Shown: positions 48,356-58,126, counted from the stretch's first letter. The stretch: 64,000 bases of DNA from Erythrobacter cryptus DSM 12079 (GCF_000422985.1 NZ_AUHC01000005.1:124001-188000); one strand, 5' to 3'. The notes: generated from the sequence alone by a model not told the origin. A program made the numbers and translations.

Positions 48356-49464
48356 GCATCACCGGAAAGCAGCTGTTCACCACCCTTACGGCAGACGGCA
48401 AGCTGACGTTGGAGGTGGCGGAGAGCACCTTCCCTCAGCCCACCGGCAACCAGGTGCTGGTGAAGATGGAAGCCGCGCCGATTAACCCTTCCGATCTGGC
48501 GATCCTCACCAGCGCGGCGGATTTCGAAAATGCGCAGTACAGCCCCGGCAAGGTGGTGGCGCAGATGCCCGAACCCTTCCTTTCGGGCCAGAAGGGCCGC
48601 CATGGCCAGCGCCTGCCTGCGGGCAACGAGGGCGCAGGCACGGTGATCGCCACGGGCGACAGCGAGATGGCACGGGCGCTGATGGGCCAGCGGGTGGCCT
48701 GCGTGCCCGGCCATGCCTTCAGCCAATATGCGCTGGCCGATGCCACCATGTGCCTGCCGCTGGGCGATCACAGCGCCGAGGAGGGCGCCTCGAGCTTCGT
48801 CAACCCGATGACCGCGCTGGGCTTTGTCGAGACCGCGCGGATGGAGGGCCACGCGGCGATCGTCCACCTCGCCGCCGCCTCGAACCTCGGGCAGATGCTC
48901 AACCGCATCTGCATCGAGGACGGGATCAAACTCGTCAACATCGTGCGCAAGGAGGAGCACGTGGCGCTGCTCAAGGCGCAGGGCGCGCAATATGTCGTCA
49001 ATTCCGCAGCCCCCAGCTACATGGCCGATCTGCGCGCCGCGATCGAGGCGACGGGGGCCTTCCTCGGCTTTGATCCGATCGGCGGCGGGCAGGCGAGCGA
49101 CAGCGTGCTCAAGGCCATGGAACAGGTCGCCGCCGCGCGCATGGGCGAATATTCGCGCTATGGCTCGAACCAGATGAAGAAGATGTATATCTATGGCCGG
49201 CTCGATCTTTCGCCCACGATCCTCACCCCCTCCTATGGCCTGCAATGGTGCGTGGCCGGCTGGCTGCTCACCCCCTTCCTCCAGCGCGCCGGAATGGAAA
49301 CCGTGATGCGGATGCGCGCGCGGGTGCAGGCGGGCCTCACCACCACCTTTGCCAGCCATTACAAGGCAAAGGTGACGCTGGAAGGGATGCTGGAGAAGGA
49401 CGCGATCCTCGACTATCGCCAGATGAAGACCGGCGAGAAATATCTCGTCACGCCCTGGGGGTGA
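48352..49464 (+). CDS. Zinc-binding-dehydrogenase family (MDR) oxidoreductase
   Basis: A 370-residue medium-chain dehydrogenase/reductase. The N-terminal GroES-like fold includes [18 protein letters not shown] and [12 protein letters not shown]; a Rossmann fold with [18 protein letters not shown] follows. The zinc ligands of classic alcohol dehydrogenases are not evident, so a quinone-reductase-like function is likely. AAGGA precedes ATG 48352, which overlaps the truA stop. Confidence 0.82.
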   Translation: MSITGKQLFTTLTADGKLTLEVAESTFPQPTGNQVLVKMEAAPINPSDLAILTSAADFENAQYSPGKVVAQMPEPFLSGQKGRHGQRLPAGNEGAGTVIATGDSEMARALMGQRVACVPGHAFSQYALADATMCLPLGDHSAEEGASSFVNPMTALGFVETARMEGHAAIVHLAAASNLGQMLNRICIEDGIKLVNIVRKEEHVALLKAQGAQYVVNSAAPSYMADLRAAIEATGAFLGFDPIGGGQASDSVLKAMEQVAAARMGEYSRYGSNQMKKMYIYGRLDLSPTILTPSYGLQWCVAGWLLTPFLQRAGMETVMRMRARVQAGLTTTFASHYKAKVTLEGMLEKDAILDYRQMKTGEKYLVTPWG

Positions 49465-49509
49465 GGCGGGGCGCAGGGCGGTGCGGCGAGAGCGAGGAAG
49501 AGCGCGGCG

Positions 49510-49899
49510 ATGATCTATATCCTCATGAACCTCTGGCCGATCCTTGCGGCAACCCTTCTTGGCCTCGGCATCGGCCTTGCGGTGCTGACCGCGGCCCGCC
49601 TCGCGCTGCCGGGGCCGGCAACCATTGCCGGCATGGCGCTCGCGCAGTTCTGGCTTGCCGCCATCCTGGCCGGGGCGCTGATCCTCGCCCCGCGCGAGGC
49701 GGGCGCCTGGGTCATGGCGATCGGCAGCGCGGTGGTGATCTGGATCGGCTTTGTCGTCCCGGTGCTGTGGATCAGCTTTGCTGCCTATGGCCTGCCGGCG
49801 CGCCGCGCCGGGCTGATGATGCTCTATTGGCTGGTGGCGATGGTGGGCGAGGCCGCGCTGATGCAGGCCATCGGGCTTGCCCCGCCGCCTGCTGCCTGA
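49510..49899 (+). CDS. Four-helix membrane protein, unknown
   Basis: A 129-residue inner-membrane protein with four predicted helices, about 8-30, 38-60, 66-92 and 102-122. The sequence is hydrophobic with short charged loops (ILAPREAGAW, LPARRAGL). It could be a DUF1761-like protein but no motif is decisive. GAGGAAGAG lies about 10 nt before the ATG. Converges on the asparaginase gene. Confidence 0.6.
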   Translation: MIYILMNLWPILAATLLGLGIGLAVLTAARLALPGPATIAGMALAQFWLAAILAGALILAPREAGAWVMAIGSAVVIWIGFVVPVLWISFAAYGLPARRAGLMMLYWLVAMVGEAALMQAIGLAPPPAA

Positions 49900-49903
49900 G
49901 CCG

Positions 49904-50890
49904 TCAGGCGCGGTCGAACGCCGCCTGCACCGCGTCCGGGGCAGTGATTCCGCAGGCGATCAGCACCATCAAGAGGATGCGCGCCTTGGCCGGGCCGAGC
50001 GCGCGGGCAGCGATGAAGCCGAGGGCATCATCGTCCACCTCGACATTGCGATCGACGAGGCCCTCGTCCACCCGGCTCGATCGCACCACCGGCACCCCGG
50101 CGGCGGCCGCCTTGGCGAGCGCGGCGATCACCACCTTGGGCGCATTGCCCTGCCCCATGCCGGCAAGCACGATGCCCTTGGCACCGATGCCGAGCAGGGC
50201 CTCGACCGGCCTTGCGTCCATCCCCGCCCCGGCGGTGAGGATGGCGACGCGCGGCAGGGCCGAGGGGAAGGGATAGCGTGCGCCCTCGCCCATGCGGTGC
50301 GCAGGGCCGAACCAGTCGAGCCGCGCCGGGGTGACGCGCGCCAGCGCTGCGCGCGGAAAGCTGCGGAAGGCATCGATGCTGCTGGTCGCCGCCTTGCGCG
50401 CGTCGCTCGCAGCGAGCACCGCATCGCCCATCACCAGCATCACGCCCCTGCCCGCCGCCGCCGGATCGCTGGCCACCTTCACCGTATTGGCAAAATTGCG
50501 CATCCCGTCCGCGCCCACCGCATCGGCCGGGCGCATCGCCCCCACCAGCACGACCGGCTTGGTGGTGGGCAGGGTCAAATCGAGCAGGAAGCCGGTTTCC
50601 TCTGCGGTATCGGTGCCATGGGTGATGATGACACCGCTGATCGCCGGATCGGCCAGCGCCGCGGTGCAAGCGGCATGAAGCGCGCGCCACTCGGCAAAGC
50701 CGATATCCTGCGAGCCGATCCGGGCGATGTCCTGCCCGATCAGCTCGGCGCCGAGATCGAGCGCCGCGGCCGCAGCGATGAGTTCGGCAAGGGCAAGATC
50801 GCCCGGGCGATAGGCCGCGCCGGTGGCCTTGCTGCCCGCGCCGGCAATGGTGCCGCCGGTGCCAAGAACGAGAAGCCGGGGAGTGGTCAT
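49904..50890 (-). CDS. Asparaginase (type II-like)
   Basis: Hydrolyses asparagine to aspartate and ammonia. The 328-residue protein has both threonine motifs, LVLGTGGTIAGAG (first catalytic Thr) and IITHGTDTAEETGFLLD (second), and the VLVGAMRPADAVGADG stretch. It has no obvious signal peptide, so it is probably cytoplasmic. Start ATG 50890. Confidence 0.88.
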   Translation of the reverse strand: MTTPRLLVLGTGGTIAGAGSKATGAAYRPGDLALAELIAAAAALDLGAELIGQDIARIGSQDIGFAEWRALHAACTAALADPAISGVIITHGTDTAEETGFLLDLTLPTTKPVVLVGAMRPADAVGADGMRNFANTVKVASDPAAAGRGVMLVMGDAVLAASDARKAATSSIDAFRSFPRAALARVTPARLDWFGPAHRMGEGARYPFPSALPRVAILTAGAGMDARPVEALLGIGAKGIVLAGMGQGNAPKVVIAALAKAAAAGVPVVRSSRVDEGLVDRNVEVDDDALGFIAARALGPAKARILLMVLIACGITAPDAVQAAFDRA

Positions 50891-51205
50891 GGCGAGGCCT
50901 CTAGCCTGAGGCCCGCACGCGCGCCAGCCATCGCTCAGCGGCGGATCGTCACCCCAAGCGTGAGGAAATCCGCCCGGCTGCCATCGATCCTGTGCCCGGC
51001 GAGCAGATCGACATCGATCCGCCCGCGCGCGCCTCGGCCGCACAGGCAGGGTGAACGCAGGCAGGCGCATGAGGCGGGCACATCGGGCGGAGTGGAAGCA
51101 CGGCGGGCGAAGCAGGGCGCCCGCGCCCATGGTGGCGCGCGCTGCGCCTGGCAAGCGCGGCTTGACCCTGCAGCGATCCCCGCTAAAGCCGCGCCGCGCG
51201 GCACC
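50891..51205. other. Non-coding region before tRNA-Val
   Basis: A 315-nt gap between asparaginase (minus) and tRNA-Val. It contains the candidate outer-membrane-protein remnant at 50935-51030 and presumably the tRNA promoter just before 51206. I see no other gene. Confidence 0.5.
50935..51030 (-). pseudogene. Possible 3' remnant of an outer-membrane transporter gene
   Basis: The frame ending at TGA 50935 reads RIDVDLLAGHRIDGSRADFL then TLGVTIRR, which looks like the last beta-strands of an outer-membrane barrel. Upstream the frame degrades into Arg/Ala/Pro-rich composition without homology, so no start or domain is left. It may be the tail of a gene lost when neighbouring DNA was exchanged. 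The resemblance is by eye only. Confidence 0.35.
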
Positions 51206-51281
51206 GGGCGGTTAGCTCAGCTGGTAGAGCATCTCGTTTACACCGAGAGGGTCGGCGGTTCGAGCCCGTCACCGCCCACCA
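51206..51281 (+). tRNA. tRNA-Val (anticodon TAC)
   Basis: A full 76-nt tRNA with encoded CCA. Acceptor arms are GGGCGGT and ACCGCCC, the D-arm is GCTCAGCTGGTAGAGC, the anticodon stem is TCTCG/CGAGA with loop TTTACAC giving TAC, and the T-arm holds GGTTCGAGCC. It stands beside the arsenic genes, a common integration position. Confidence 0.96.
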
Positions 51282-51354
51282 CGCCGCAAGGCTGCCTGCG
51301 CGGGGCCGAACCGCCTGGGCCACGCCGAAGCGCCAAGGGCCGAAGGCAAGCCCC

Positions 51355-51591
51355 TCAGGCCAGGAGCCAGCGCTCGAGATCCTCTTTCTTCGGCAGGCCC
51401 CCGGCGTGAACCACCTTGCCATCGATCACGATGCCGGGGGTCGCGGCGATGCCGTATCCCGCGATCGCAGCATAGTCGGTCACCTTCTCGACCGTGACCG
51501 CAACGCCCAGCGCCTGTGCGGCGGCCTTCACCATGTCTTCGGTCGTCTGGCACCGCTTGCAGCCGGGGCCGAGCACCTTGATGTCTTTCAT
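51355..51591 (-). CDS. Small thioredoxin-like protein (TM0996 family)
   Basis: A 78-residue thioredoxin-fold protein with CxxC at Cys 11-Cys 14 (GPGCKRCQTTEDM), a cis-Pro segment ATPGIVIDGKVVHAGG, and no other domain. Homologues often sit beside arsenic or heavy-metal permeases. It is 13 nt downstream of the permease gene and probably co-transcribed. Confidence 0.85.
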   Translation of the reverse strand: MKDIKVLGPGCKRCQTTEDMVKAAAQALGVAVTVEKVTDYAAIAGYGIAATPGIVIDGKVVHAGGLPKKEDLERWLLA

Positions 51592-51604
51592 CGAAATCGT
51601 CCTT

Positions 51605-52660
51605 TCAGGAAAACAGGACGTTGAACAGGAAGCCGACGCCCAGGATGCCGCTGCCCACCACGGTCACGAAGACAGCAATCAGCCTGATCGTGAGCACCTT
51701 GCGCAGGATGATCATTTCAGGGAGCGAGAGCGCAATCACCGACATCATGAAGGCCAGCACCGTGCCGAGCGCCGCGCCCTTGCCAAGCAAGGCTTCGATC
51801 ACCGGGATGATCCCCGCGGCATTGGAATACATCGGGATGCCGAGCAGAACGGCGGCGGGAACCGACCACCAGCTGTCCGCCCCCATGATCCGCGAAAGCA
51901 GCGCAGCCGGAACATAGCCGTGGATGAAGGCGCCCACCGCGATCCCGGCGATGATCCAATACCACACCTTGCCGACAATCTCCTTGACGGCATCCCAGCC
52001 CGCCTCGAACCGGTCGATCCAGGAAAGCTGCTCGTCCGCAAAGGAGACGGGCGCGCTCCGCACCTCGCGCACCCACGGCTCGAGCCAGGGTTCCAGATGC
52101 AGCCGGCCGATCACCCAGCCCGCGCCAATGGCAATGGCAAGGCCAAAGGCGAGATAGGTCAGCGCCACCTGCCAACCCAAGAGTGCAAACAGCAGGCCAA
52201 GCGCGATCTCGTTGACCATCGGCGCGGCGATCAGGAAGGAGAAGGTGACCCCCAGGGGCACGCCTGCCGAAACGAAGCCGACAAACAGCGGCACCGCCGA
52301 ACACGAGCAGAACGGCGTGACGATGCCCAGATGCGCCGCGGCAATATTGCCCAGTCCCTCGCGCTTGCCCGCCAGCAGCGCGCGGGTGCGTTCGGGCGAG
52401 AAAAAGGTGCGCACCACGCCCATGGCAAACACCACCAGGGTCAGCAGCATCAGCACCTTGGGCGTGTCATAGAAGAAGAACTCGACCGAGGCGGCAAGAT
52501 GGCTGTCCGGCGCGATCGGCAGCTGCGCCACCAGCCACTGCGCAAAGGGCAGAAGCTGGTTGTAGAGGATGAACCAGGCCGCGACGAACACGGCGATCCC
52601 GACAAACCATGCGGTCTGCGACTTGCGGGCAGCGCCCAGGGATGCGGCAAGGGTATTCAA
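51605..52660 (-). CDS. Permease of the ArsP/DUF318 type
   Basis: A 351-residue inner-membrane permease with about eight to ten helices and the family motif TPFCSCSAVPLFVGFVSAGV, with a Cys pair (CSCS), followed by FSFLIAAPMVNEIAL. ArsP proteins export trivalent organoarsenicals; others in the family move metals. The start is TTG 52660, with AAGAAGG about 8 nt upstream, immediately after the arsR stop. Confidence 0.82.
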   Translation of the reverse strand: MNTLAASLGAARKSQTAWFVGIAVFVAAWFILYNQLLPFAQWLVAQLPIAPDSHLAASVEFFFYDTPKVLMLLTLVVFAMGVVRTFFSPERTRALLAGKREGLGNIAAAHLGIVTPFCSCSAVPLFVGFVSAGVPLGVTFSFLIAAPMVNEIALGLLFALLGWQVALTYLAFGLAIAIGAGWVIGRLHLEPWLEPWVREVRSAPVSFADEQLSWIDRFEAGWDAVKEIVGKVWYWIIAGIAVGAFIHGYVPAALLSRIMGADSWWSVPAAVLLGIPMYSNAAGIIPVIEALLGKGAALGTVLAFMMSVIALSLPEMIILRKVLTIRLIAVFVTVVGSGILGVGFLFNVLFS

Positions 52661-52661
52661 T

Positions 52662-52973
52662 TCAGGCAGCCTTCTTCTGGCATTGCGCCGGGGCCAGCGG
52701 CGGCAGCGCGGCCAGCACGGCATCGATGATGGCCACCCATTCGGGCGGCAGGGCAGGATTGCGGCGATAGCGCACCCACTGCGCATCGCGCCGGTCGGTG
52801 AGCAGGCCTGCGGCCTTGAGCCGCGCCATGTGCCGCGACATGCGCGATTGACTTGCTCCGAGACGATCCATCAGCTCGCACACGCAATGCTCTTCCCCGT
52901 CCCAGATGATCTGCACGGCGCGCAGGCGGGTGGGTTCGGACAGGGCGCTCAACAGGTCATCAACTCGATCCAT
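52662..52973 (-). CDS. arsR: ArsR-family repressor, classical CVC arsenite sensor
   Basis: A 103-residue winged-helix repressor. The metal site CVCEL (Cys 30, Cys 32) lies at the start of the DNA-recognition region EHCVCELMDRLGASQSRMSR, as in ELCVCDL-type ArsR. It should release DNA on binding arsenite. It leads the minus-strand operon with the permease and thioredoxin, and its start faces perfect palindromes. Confidence 0.9.
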   Translation of the reverse strand: MDRVDDLLSALSEPTRLRAVQIIWDGEEHCVCELMDRLGASQSRMSRHMARLKAAGLLTDRRDAQWVRYRRNPALPPEWVAIIDAVLAALPPLAPAQCQKKAA

Positions 52974-52989
52974 AATTGCCTCCTTATAT

Positions 52990-53010
52990 GCTTATAAGCG
53001 CATATGCGCT
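52990..53010. promoter_or_regulatory. ArsR operator candidate (two overlapping palindromes)
   Basis: GCTTATAAGC (52990-52999) and AGCGCATATGCGCT (52997-53010) are both perfect inverted repeats, 17-37 nt from the minus-strand arsR start. They overlap by three bases. One or two ArsR dimers are likely to bind here. Confidence 0.65.
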
Positions 53011-53083
53011 TTGACGCAAATCAAGCGCGAAAATTTTTCGATGATTTTCGAATTACCGATTGACCCGGTTGTCCCAAAGGATA

Positions 53084-53101
53084 TTTCGATCTTTCTCGAA
53101 A
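53084..53101. promoter_or_regulatory. Second ArsR operator candidate over the plus-strand leader
   Basis: TTTCGA-N6-TCGAAA overlaps the first base of the Shine-Dalgarno (AGGAG, 53101-53105) of the plus-strand arsR. Binding there would block the arsR-arsC-acr3-arsH unit. Confidence 0.5.
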
Positions 53102-53111
53102 GGAGCCGGTG

Positions 53112-53456
53112 ATGGACGATCCCCAAGCCCGGAACCGGGCCGTCGAGGCCCTGGCCGCGCTCGCGCATGAAACGCGCCTCGCGGTGTTCCGCCTGCTGGT
53201 GCAGGCCGGGCCTGATGGCCTTGTGGCCGGCGCGATTGCCGCGCGCTGCGGTGTGCCGCCCTCGACCATGTCGCACCACCTCGCCACACTCGAGCGCGCC
53301 GGGCTGGTGCAATCGGCGCGCGAGAGCCGCCTGATCCGCTACCGCGCCGATTATTCCGCCATGCGCCGCCTGCTCGCCTTCCTGATTGCCGATTGCTGCG
53401 CCGGCGCGCCCGAGATGTGCGGCGATCTTCTGGAAGGGCTTGCCTGCCATGAATGA
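53112..53456 (+). CDS. arsR: ArsR-family regulator, C-terminal cysteine type
   Basis: A 114-residue winged-helix regulator (IAARCGVPPSTMSHHLATLE). It lacks the CVC motif. Cysteines cluster at the end (ADCCAGAPEMCGDLLEGLAC), like the atypical arsenite-binding sites of some ArsRs. It controls the plus-strand arsenic operon. ATG 53112 has AGGAG upstream. It overlaps arsC by 8 nt. Confidence 0.88.
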   Translation: MDDPQARNRAVEALAALAHETRLAVFRLLVQAGPDGLVAGAIAARCGVPPSTMSHHLATLERAGLVQSARESRLIRYRADYSAMRRLLAFLIADCCAGAPEMCGDLLEGLACHE

Positions 53457-53955
53457 CACCCCCTTCACCGTGCTGGTACTGTGCACCGGCAATTCGGCCC
53501 GCTCGATCCTTGGCGAAGCGCTGTTCAACCATCTGGGTGAAGGCCGCGTGCGCGCCTTCAGCGCCGGGAGCCGGCCCAAGGGCGCGCCCCACCCCGGCGC
53601 TCTGCGGCTGCTGGCACGGCGCGGGATCGATCCATCCCCGTTCCGCTCGAAAAGCTGGGACGAGTTCAGCCGCGCGGGCGCGCCCGCGATCGACCTTGCC
53701 ATCACGGTGTGCGGCAATGCCGCGGGCGAGGCCTGTCCGGTGTTCCTCGGCAGCCCGATCAAGGCCCATTGGGGCCTGCCCGATCCCGCCGAGGTCACCG
53801 GCAGCGAGGCCGACATCGATGCCGCCTTCGAGGAAACCTGGCGCCTGCTGGAAATGCGGGTGAAGGCATTTCTGGAGCTTGACCTTGCCAGCATGGATCA
53901 GTCCGAAATCCAGCGCGCACTCGCCACGATCGGCGCCATGGAAGGAGCCGCCTGA
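53449..53955 (+). CDS. arsC: Arsenate reductase ArsC (low-molecular-weight phosphatase type)
   Basis: Reduces arsenate to arsenite. The 168-residue protein starts MNDTPFTVLVLCTGNSARS with catalytic Cys 12 in the P-loop CTGNSARS. Cys 88 and Cys 96 (TVCGNAAGEACPV) fit the thioredoxin-coupled type. The product arsenite is exported by the next gene. Confidence 0.92.
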   Translation: MNDTPFTVLVLCTGNSARSILGEALFNHLGEGRVRAFSAGSRPKGAPHPGALRLLARRGIDPSPFRSKSWDEFSRAGAPAIDLAITVCGNAAGEACPVFLGSPIKAHWGLPDPAEVTGSEADIDAAFEETWRLLEMRVKAFLELDLASMDQSEIQRALATIGAMEGAA

Positions 53956-55026
53956 ATGACTGTGCAGCCGCAGCGTGAACGCCTGTCGTTCCTTGATCGC
54001 TATCTGACCTTGTGGATCTTCCTCGCCATGGCGCTTGGGGTGGGGCTTGGCTCTGCCTTTCCCGGGCTTCCCGCAGCGATCGAGAGCCTGTCCTGGGGCA
54101 CGACGAATATCCCCATCGCCATCGGCCTCATCCTGATGATGTATCCGCCGCTCGCCCGGGTGCGCTATGAAGAACTGCCGCGCGTGTTCGAAGACCAGCG
54201 GGTGCTGGCGATCTCGCTGATCCAGAACTGGATTGTCGGCCCTGTGCTGATGTTCGCGCTTGCCGTGATCTTCCTCTCCGACAAGCCGGAATACATGACT
54301 GGGCTGATCCTGATCGGGCTGGCGCGCTGCATCGCCATGGTGATCGTCTGGAACCAGCTGGCCAAGGGCGACAACCAATATGTCGCGGCGCTGGTGGCGT
54401 TCAACTCGCTGTTTCAGATCCTGTTCTTCAGCGTCTATGCCTGGTTCTTCCTCGCCGTGCTGCCCCCGCTCTTCGGGCTGGAGGGCAGCATCATCAAGGT
54501 GGGCTTTCGGGCAATTGCCGAGGCGGTTCTGATCTACCTCGGCATCCCCTTCCTCGCCGGCTTTCTGACCCGCAGGTGGCTGATACGGGCCAAAGGCAAC
54601 GACTGGTATGAGACGCGCTTCCTGCCCGCCATCGGGCCGGTCACGCTCGTCGCGCTGCTGTTTACCATCATCGCCATGTTCAGCCTCAAGGGCAGCGAGA
54701 TCCTCACCCTCCCGGGCGACACCATCCGCATCGCCATTCCGCTCACGCTCTATTTCGTCATCCAGTTCACCATCAGCTTCTTCATGGGCAAGCTGATCGA
54801 GAGCGACTATCCGCGCACCACCGCGGTGGCCTTCACCGCCGCGGGCAACAATTTCGAGCTGGCGATCGCGGTCGCCATCGCGACTTTCGGCCTTGCCTCG
54901 CCGGTGGCCTTTGCCGCCGTGATCGGCCCGCTGGTCGAGGTTCCGGTGCTGATCCTGCTGGTCAATGTCGCCTTCTGGTTTGGACGGCGGTGGTTTCCGG
55001 GCACGGTTCCGGCGCAGGTGCGCTGA
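53956..55026 (+). CDS. acr3: Arsenite efflux transporter ACR3
   Basis: A 356-residue membrane carrier of the BASS superfamily with ten predicted helices. It has [20 protein letters not shown] with the essential Cys, and the final [19 protein letters not shown] motif. It exports arsenite. It starts directly after arsC. Confidence 0.95.
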   Translation: MTVQPQRERLSFLDRYLTLWIFLAMALGVGLGSAFPGLPAAIESLSWGTTNIPIAIGLILMMYPPLARVRYEELPRVFEDQRVLAISLIQNWIVGPVLMFALAVIFLSDKPEYMTGLILIGLARCIAMVIVWNQLAKGDNQYVAALVAFNSLFQILFFSVYAWFFLAVLPPLFGLEGSIIKVGFRAIAEAVLIYLGIPFLAGFLTRRWLIRAKGNDWYETRFLPAIGPVTLVALLFTIIAMFSLKGSEILTLPGDTIRIAIPLTLYFVIQFTISFFMGKLIESDYPRTTAVAFTAAGNNFELAIAVAIATFGLASPVAFAAVIGPLVEVPVLILLVNVAFWFGRRWFPGTVPAQVR

Positions 55027-55781
55027 TGCAGCACTGGCACCGCCTGCGCGCCCTGCCCGATCCGGCGCATCTGCCGGCGCTGAAGCCAGAATACGTCCAC
55101 CAACGCCCCGCCGCGGGCCTCGGGCCGCTCGAACCACCGCCGCGGGTGCTGCTGCTCTATGGCTCGCTGCGGGAGCGCTCCTTCTCGCGCCTCGCGGTCG
55201 AGGAGGCGGCGCGGCTGCTGCAATTCTTCGGCTGCGCGACGCGCATCTTTGATCCATCCGATCTGCCGCTGCCCGATCAGGTTCCGGGCGATGATCACCC
55301 GGCGGTGCACGAGCTGCGCGAACATGCCCTGTGGTCCGAGGCGCAGGTGTGGTGCAGCCCCGAGCGCCACGGCACCATCACCGGGATCATGAAGGCGCAG
55401 ATCGATCACCTGCCGCTCGCCTACAAGGGCCTGCGCCCCACGCAGGGCCGCACCCTCGCGGTGATGCAGGTGAGCGGCGGATCGCAGAGCTTCAACGCGG
55501 TCAACACCCTGCGCATTCTCGGGCGCTGGATGCGGATGTTCACCATCCCCAACCAGTCATCCGTGGCCAAGGCCTATCAGGAATTCGACGAGGCCGGGCG
55601 AATGCGCCCCTCGCCCTATTACGAGCGGATCGTCGATGTGATGGAGGAACTGGTGCGCTTCACCGTGCTGCTGCGCCCCCACGCCGAGAAGCTCGTCGAT
55701 CGCTATTCCGAGCGGATCGAGGCCGATCGGCCGGTCGGCGCGGCCGATGCCATCCTTGCCGCGATCAAGCCCGGCGCCTGA
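55026..55781 (+). CDS. arsH: ArsH, NADPH-dependent FMN reductase
   Basis: A 251-residue flavoprotein. The flavin loop is in [16 protein letters not shown] and the second motif in [15 protein letters not shown]. It oxidises trivalent organoarsenicals to the less toxic form in studied cases, which pairs well with the ArsP-type permease. ATG 55026 overlaps the acr3 stop (TGATG). Confidence 0.92.
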   Translation: MQHWHRLRALPDPAHLPALKPEYVHQRPAAGLGPLEPPPRVLLLYGSLRERSFSRLAVEEAARLLQFFGCATRIFDPSDLPLPDQVPGDDHPAVHELREHALWSEAQVWCSPERHGTITGIMKAQIDHLPLAYKGLRPTQGRTLAVMQVSGGSQSFNAVNTLRILGRWMRMFTIPNQSSVAKAYQEFDEAGRMRPSPYYERIVDVMEELVRFTVLLRPHAEKLVDRYSERIEADRPVGAADAILAAIKPGA

Positions 55782-55784
55782 GCC

Positions 55785-56126
55785 TCACGCGGCTCCGGCA
55801 GCGCAATCGCGGCACTTGGCGAGCGTCGGATCGGTGCGCAGCCGCGCCTCGGCGATTTCCTCGCCGCACACCAGGCAATAGCCGAACTCGCCCGACTCGA
55901 TGCGCGCCAGCGCCGCGCCGATCGCCGCCCGCTCGACCTTGCGGCGCCGCTCTTGCGCCAGCGCCATGGCCTGCATCTGCATCGCGTCGATGCGTGAAAG
56001 GCGCCCGACGCTGTCTTGCTCGAGCTTGACCGGCTGGCGTCCCTCGGCGCTGATGCGATCCTGCTCGTCGAGCGCCGCCAGCCGTTCAAGCAGCATGTGG
56101 CGGAATGGTTCGGGATCGATGGCCAT
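55785..56126 (-). CDS. DksA/TraR family C4 zinc-finger protein
   Basis: A 113-residue DksA-like protein with an N-terminal coiled-coil (about 5-70) and a C-terminal four-cysteine zinc finger (GYCLVCGEEIAEARLR...AKCRDC). Such proteins modulate RNA polymerase or act as small redox sensors; this one is shorter than E. coli DksA. It lies 1 nt after the TlpA gene on the same strand, suggesting co-transcription. It converges closely with arsH (3 nt). Confidence 0.88.
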   Translation of the reverse strand: MAIDPEPFRHMLLERLAALDEQDRISAEGRQPVKLEQDSVGRLSRIDAMQMQAMALAQERRRKVERAAIGAALARIESGEFGYCLVCGEEIAEARLRTDPTLAKCRDCAAGAA

Positions 56127-56127
56127 G

Positions 56128-56709
56128 TCACTCCTTCCCTGCCCCCCTTGCTGACAGCGCATCGCGCACCAGCGCGATTGCCGCGGGGCTGTCCCAATCA
56201 TGCCCACCGGCAAGGCGCCAGACTTCCTGCCCGCGGGCATCGAACAGGATGGTGAGCGGCAATTGGCCCTCGGGGCTGAGCGCGCCCGAAAGCCGGGCCT
56301 CGGGATCGAGCCAGGGCTCAAGCGCGCTGTAGCCGCCCTTGGCAAAGAAGGGCACCACCACCTCGGCCCCGCGCACATCCTGGCTCACCGTGATCACCCT
56401 CACCTCGCCGGCCAGCATGGCGGCAAGCCGATCGAGCTGGGGCATTTCCTTGACGCAAGGCGCACACCAGGTGGCCCAGAGGTTGAGGAGCACCGGCCCA
56501 TCGATGGCGCCAAGATCAAGGCTGCGCCCGGCCGGATCGCTGAACACCAGCGCGGGCAGCGCGGTTCCGGCCATGCGGCGATCGGGCACGCCCCCCGCCG
56601 GCGCTGCGGCGGCATCGTTCGCAGCCGGTTGCGCCGGGGCCTTGCCGGGCCTATCGCAGCCCGCCAGCAGCACCAGCACCAGGGCAGCAATGAGCAAAGA
56701 GCGGGACAT
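56128..56709 (-). CDS. TlpA-family thiol-disulfide lipoprotein
   Basis: A 193-residue thioredoxin-fold protein anchored by a lipobox (LVLLAGCD, Cys 18). The active site is CAPC in [17 protein letters not shown]. Such proteins reduce cytochrome c or other periplasmic thiols. The start overlaps that of divergent argH by 20 nt. Confidence 0.85.
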   Translation of the reverse strand: MSRSLLIAALVLVLLAGCDRPGKAPAQPAANDAAAAPAGGVPDRRMAGTALPALVFSDPAGRSLDLGAIDGPVLLNLWATWCAPCVKEMPQLDRLAAMLAGEVRVITVSQDVRGAEVVVPFFAKGGYSALEPWLDPEARLSGALSPEGQLPLTILFDARGQEVWRLAGGHDWDSPAAIALVRDALSARGAGKE

Positions 56710-58126
56710 CACAGGCTCCGGGCCAAACAGAGGCGCAGCCACCAACGCCATGTGGGGCGGGCGCTTCGCCGATGGCCCTAGCGCGATCATGCGCGAAATC
56801 AACGCCTCGATCCCCTTCGACAAGGCGCTCTGGCGCCAGGACATCGCCGCGAGCAAGGCTCATGTGGCGATGCTGGGCGCACAGGGGATCATCGCCGCCG
56901 AGGACGCCGCCACGATCAGCGCCGGGCTTGATGCGGTGGCGGCGGAATATGAGCGCGATGGCGTGCCCGAAGACTGGGACCGCGAGGATATCCACATGAC
57001 CACCGAAGCGCGGCTGGCTGAACTCATCGGCCCGGTCGCCGGGCGGCTCCACACCGCGCGCAGTCGCAACGACCAGGTGGCCACCGATTTTCGCCTCTGG
57101 GTGCGCGAGGCCTTGGCCGAGATGGATGCTGGCCTGGCCGAACTCCAGCGCGCGCTCGTCACCCGCGCGGGCGAACATGCCGATGCGATCATGCCCGGCT
57201 TCACCCACCTGCAAACCGCCCAGCCGGTCACGCTCGGCCATCACCTCATGGCCTATTACGAGATGTTCCGCCGCGATCGCGCGCGCATTGCAGAGGCGGC
57301 CGGGCGGCTCAACGAATGTCCGCTCGGCTCGGCGGCGCTCGCCGGCACCGGCTTTCCCATCGACCGCGCGGCAACTGCCGCCGCGCTTGGCTTTGCCCGG
57401 CCCACCGCCAATTCGCTCGATGCGGTCTCGGACCGCGATTTCGCGCTCGATTTTCTCTATTGCTGTGCGACCAGCGCGCTGCACCTCTCGCGCCTCGCCG
57501 AGGAGGTGATCCTGTGGGCCAGCCAGCCCTTCGGCTTCATCCGCCTGCCCGACAGCCTTTCGACCGGCTCCTCGATCATGCCGCAGAAGAAGAACCCCGA
57601 CGCGGCCGAGCTGGTGCGCGGCCATACGGGCCGCGTGATCGGGGCGCTCACCAGCCTGATGATCACCATGAAGGGCCTGCCGCTCGCCTATTCCAAGGAC
57701 ATGCAGGACGACAAGCCGCCGGTGTTCGAGGCGGCTGCGCTGATGGGCCTGTCGATCGCGGCGATGACCGGGATGATCGCCGAAAGCAGCTTCAACACCG
57801 AGAGGATGCGCGCCGCGGCCGAACTGGGCTATGCCACCGCCACCGATCTGGCCGACTGGCTGGTGCGCGAGGCGGGCGTGCCCTTCCGCGAGGCGCACCA
57901 TATCACCGGGGAGGCGGTCAAGCTCGCCGAAGCGCGCGGGGTGGCGCTCGACCAGCTTTCGCTTGCCGAACTGCAGAAGATCGATGCGCGGATCGATGCA
58001 AGGGTCTATCAGGCCCTTTCGGTCGATGCCTCGGTGGCGGCGCGCGCCTCCTATGGCGGCACCGCGCCCGACGAGGTGCGCCGCCAGGTGGCCGCGGCGC
58101 GCCGGGCGCTGGGAATGGAGGAGTGA
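56690..58126 (+). CDS. argH: Argininosuccinate lyase
   Basis: Last step of arginine synthesis. The 478-residue protein has [27 protein letters not shown], and the signature [22 protein letters not shown] 56690 adds about 20 residues before the conserved MWGGRF, where a second ATG (56750) gives the E. coli length. AGGG precedes 56690. With argG in the window, both last arginine enzymes are present but not linked. Confidence 0.95.
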   Translation: MSKERDITGSGPNRGAATNAMWGGRFADGPSAIMREINASIPFDKALWRQDIAASKAHVAMLGAQGIIAAEDAATISAGLDAVAAEYERDGVPEDWDREDIHMTTEARLAELIGPVAGRLHTARSRNDQVATDFRLWVREALAEMDAGLAELQRALVTRAGEHADAIMPGFTHLQTAQPVTLGHHLMAYYEMFRRDRARIAEAAGRLNECPLGSAALAGTGFPIDRAATAAALGFARPTANSLDAVSDRDFALDFLYCCATSALHLSRLAEEVILWASQPFGFIRLPDSLSTGSSIMPQKKNPDAAELVRGHTGRVIGALTSLMITMKGLPLAYSKDMQDDKPPVFEAAALMGLSIAAMTGMIAESSFNTERMRAAAELGYATATDLADWLVREAGVPFREAHHITGEAVKLAEARGVALDQLSLAELQKIDARIDARVYQALSVDASVAARASYGGTAPDEVRRQVAAARRALGMEE

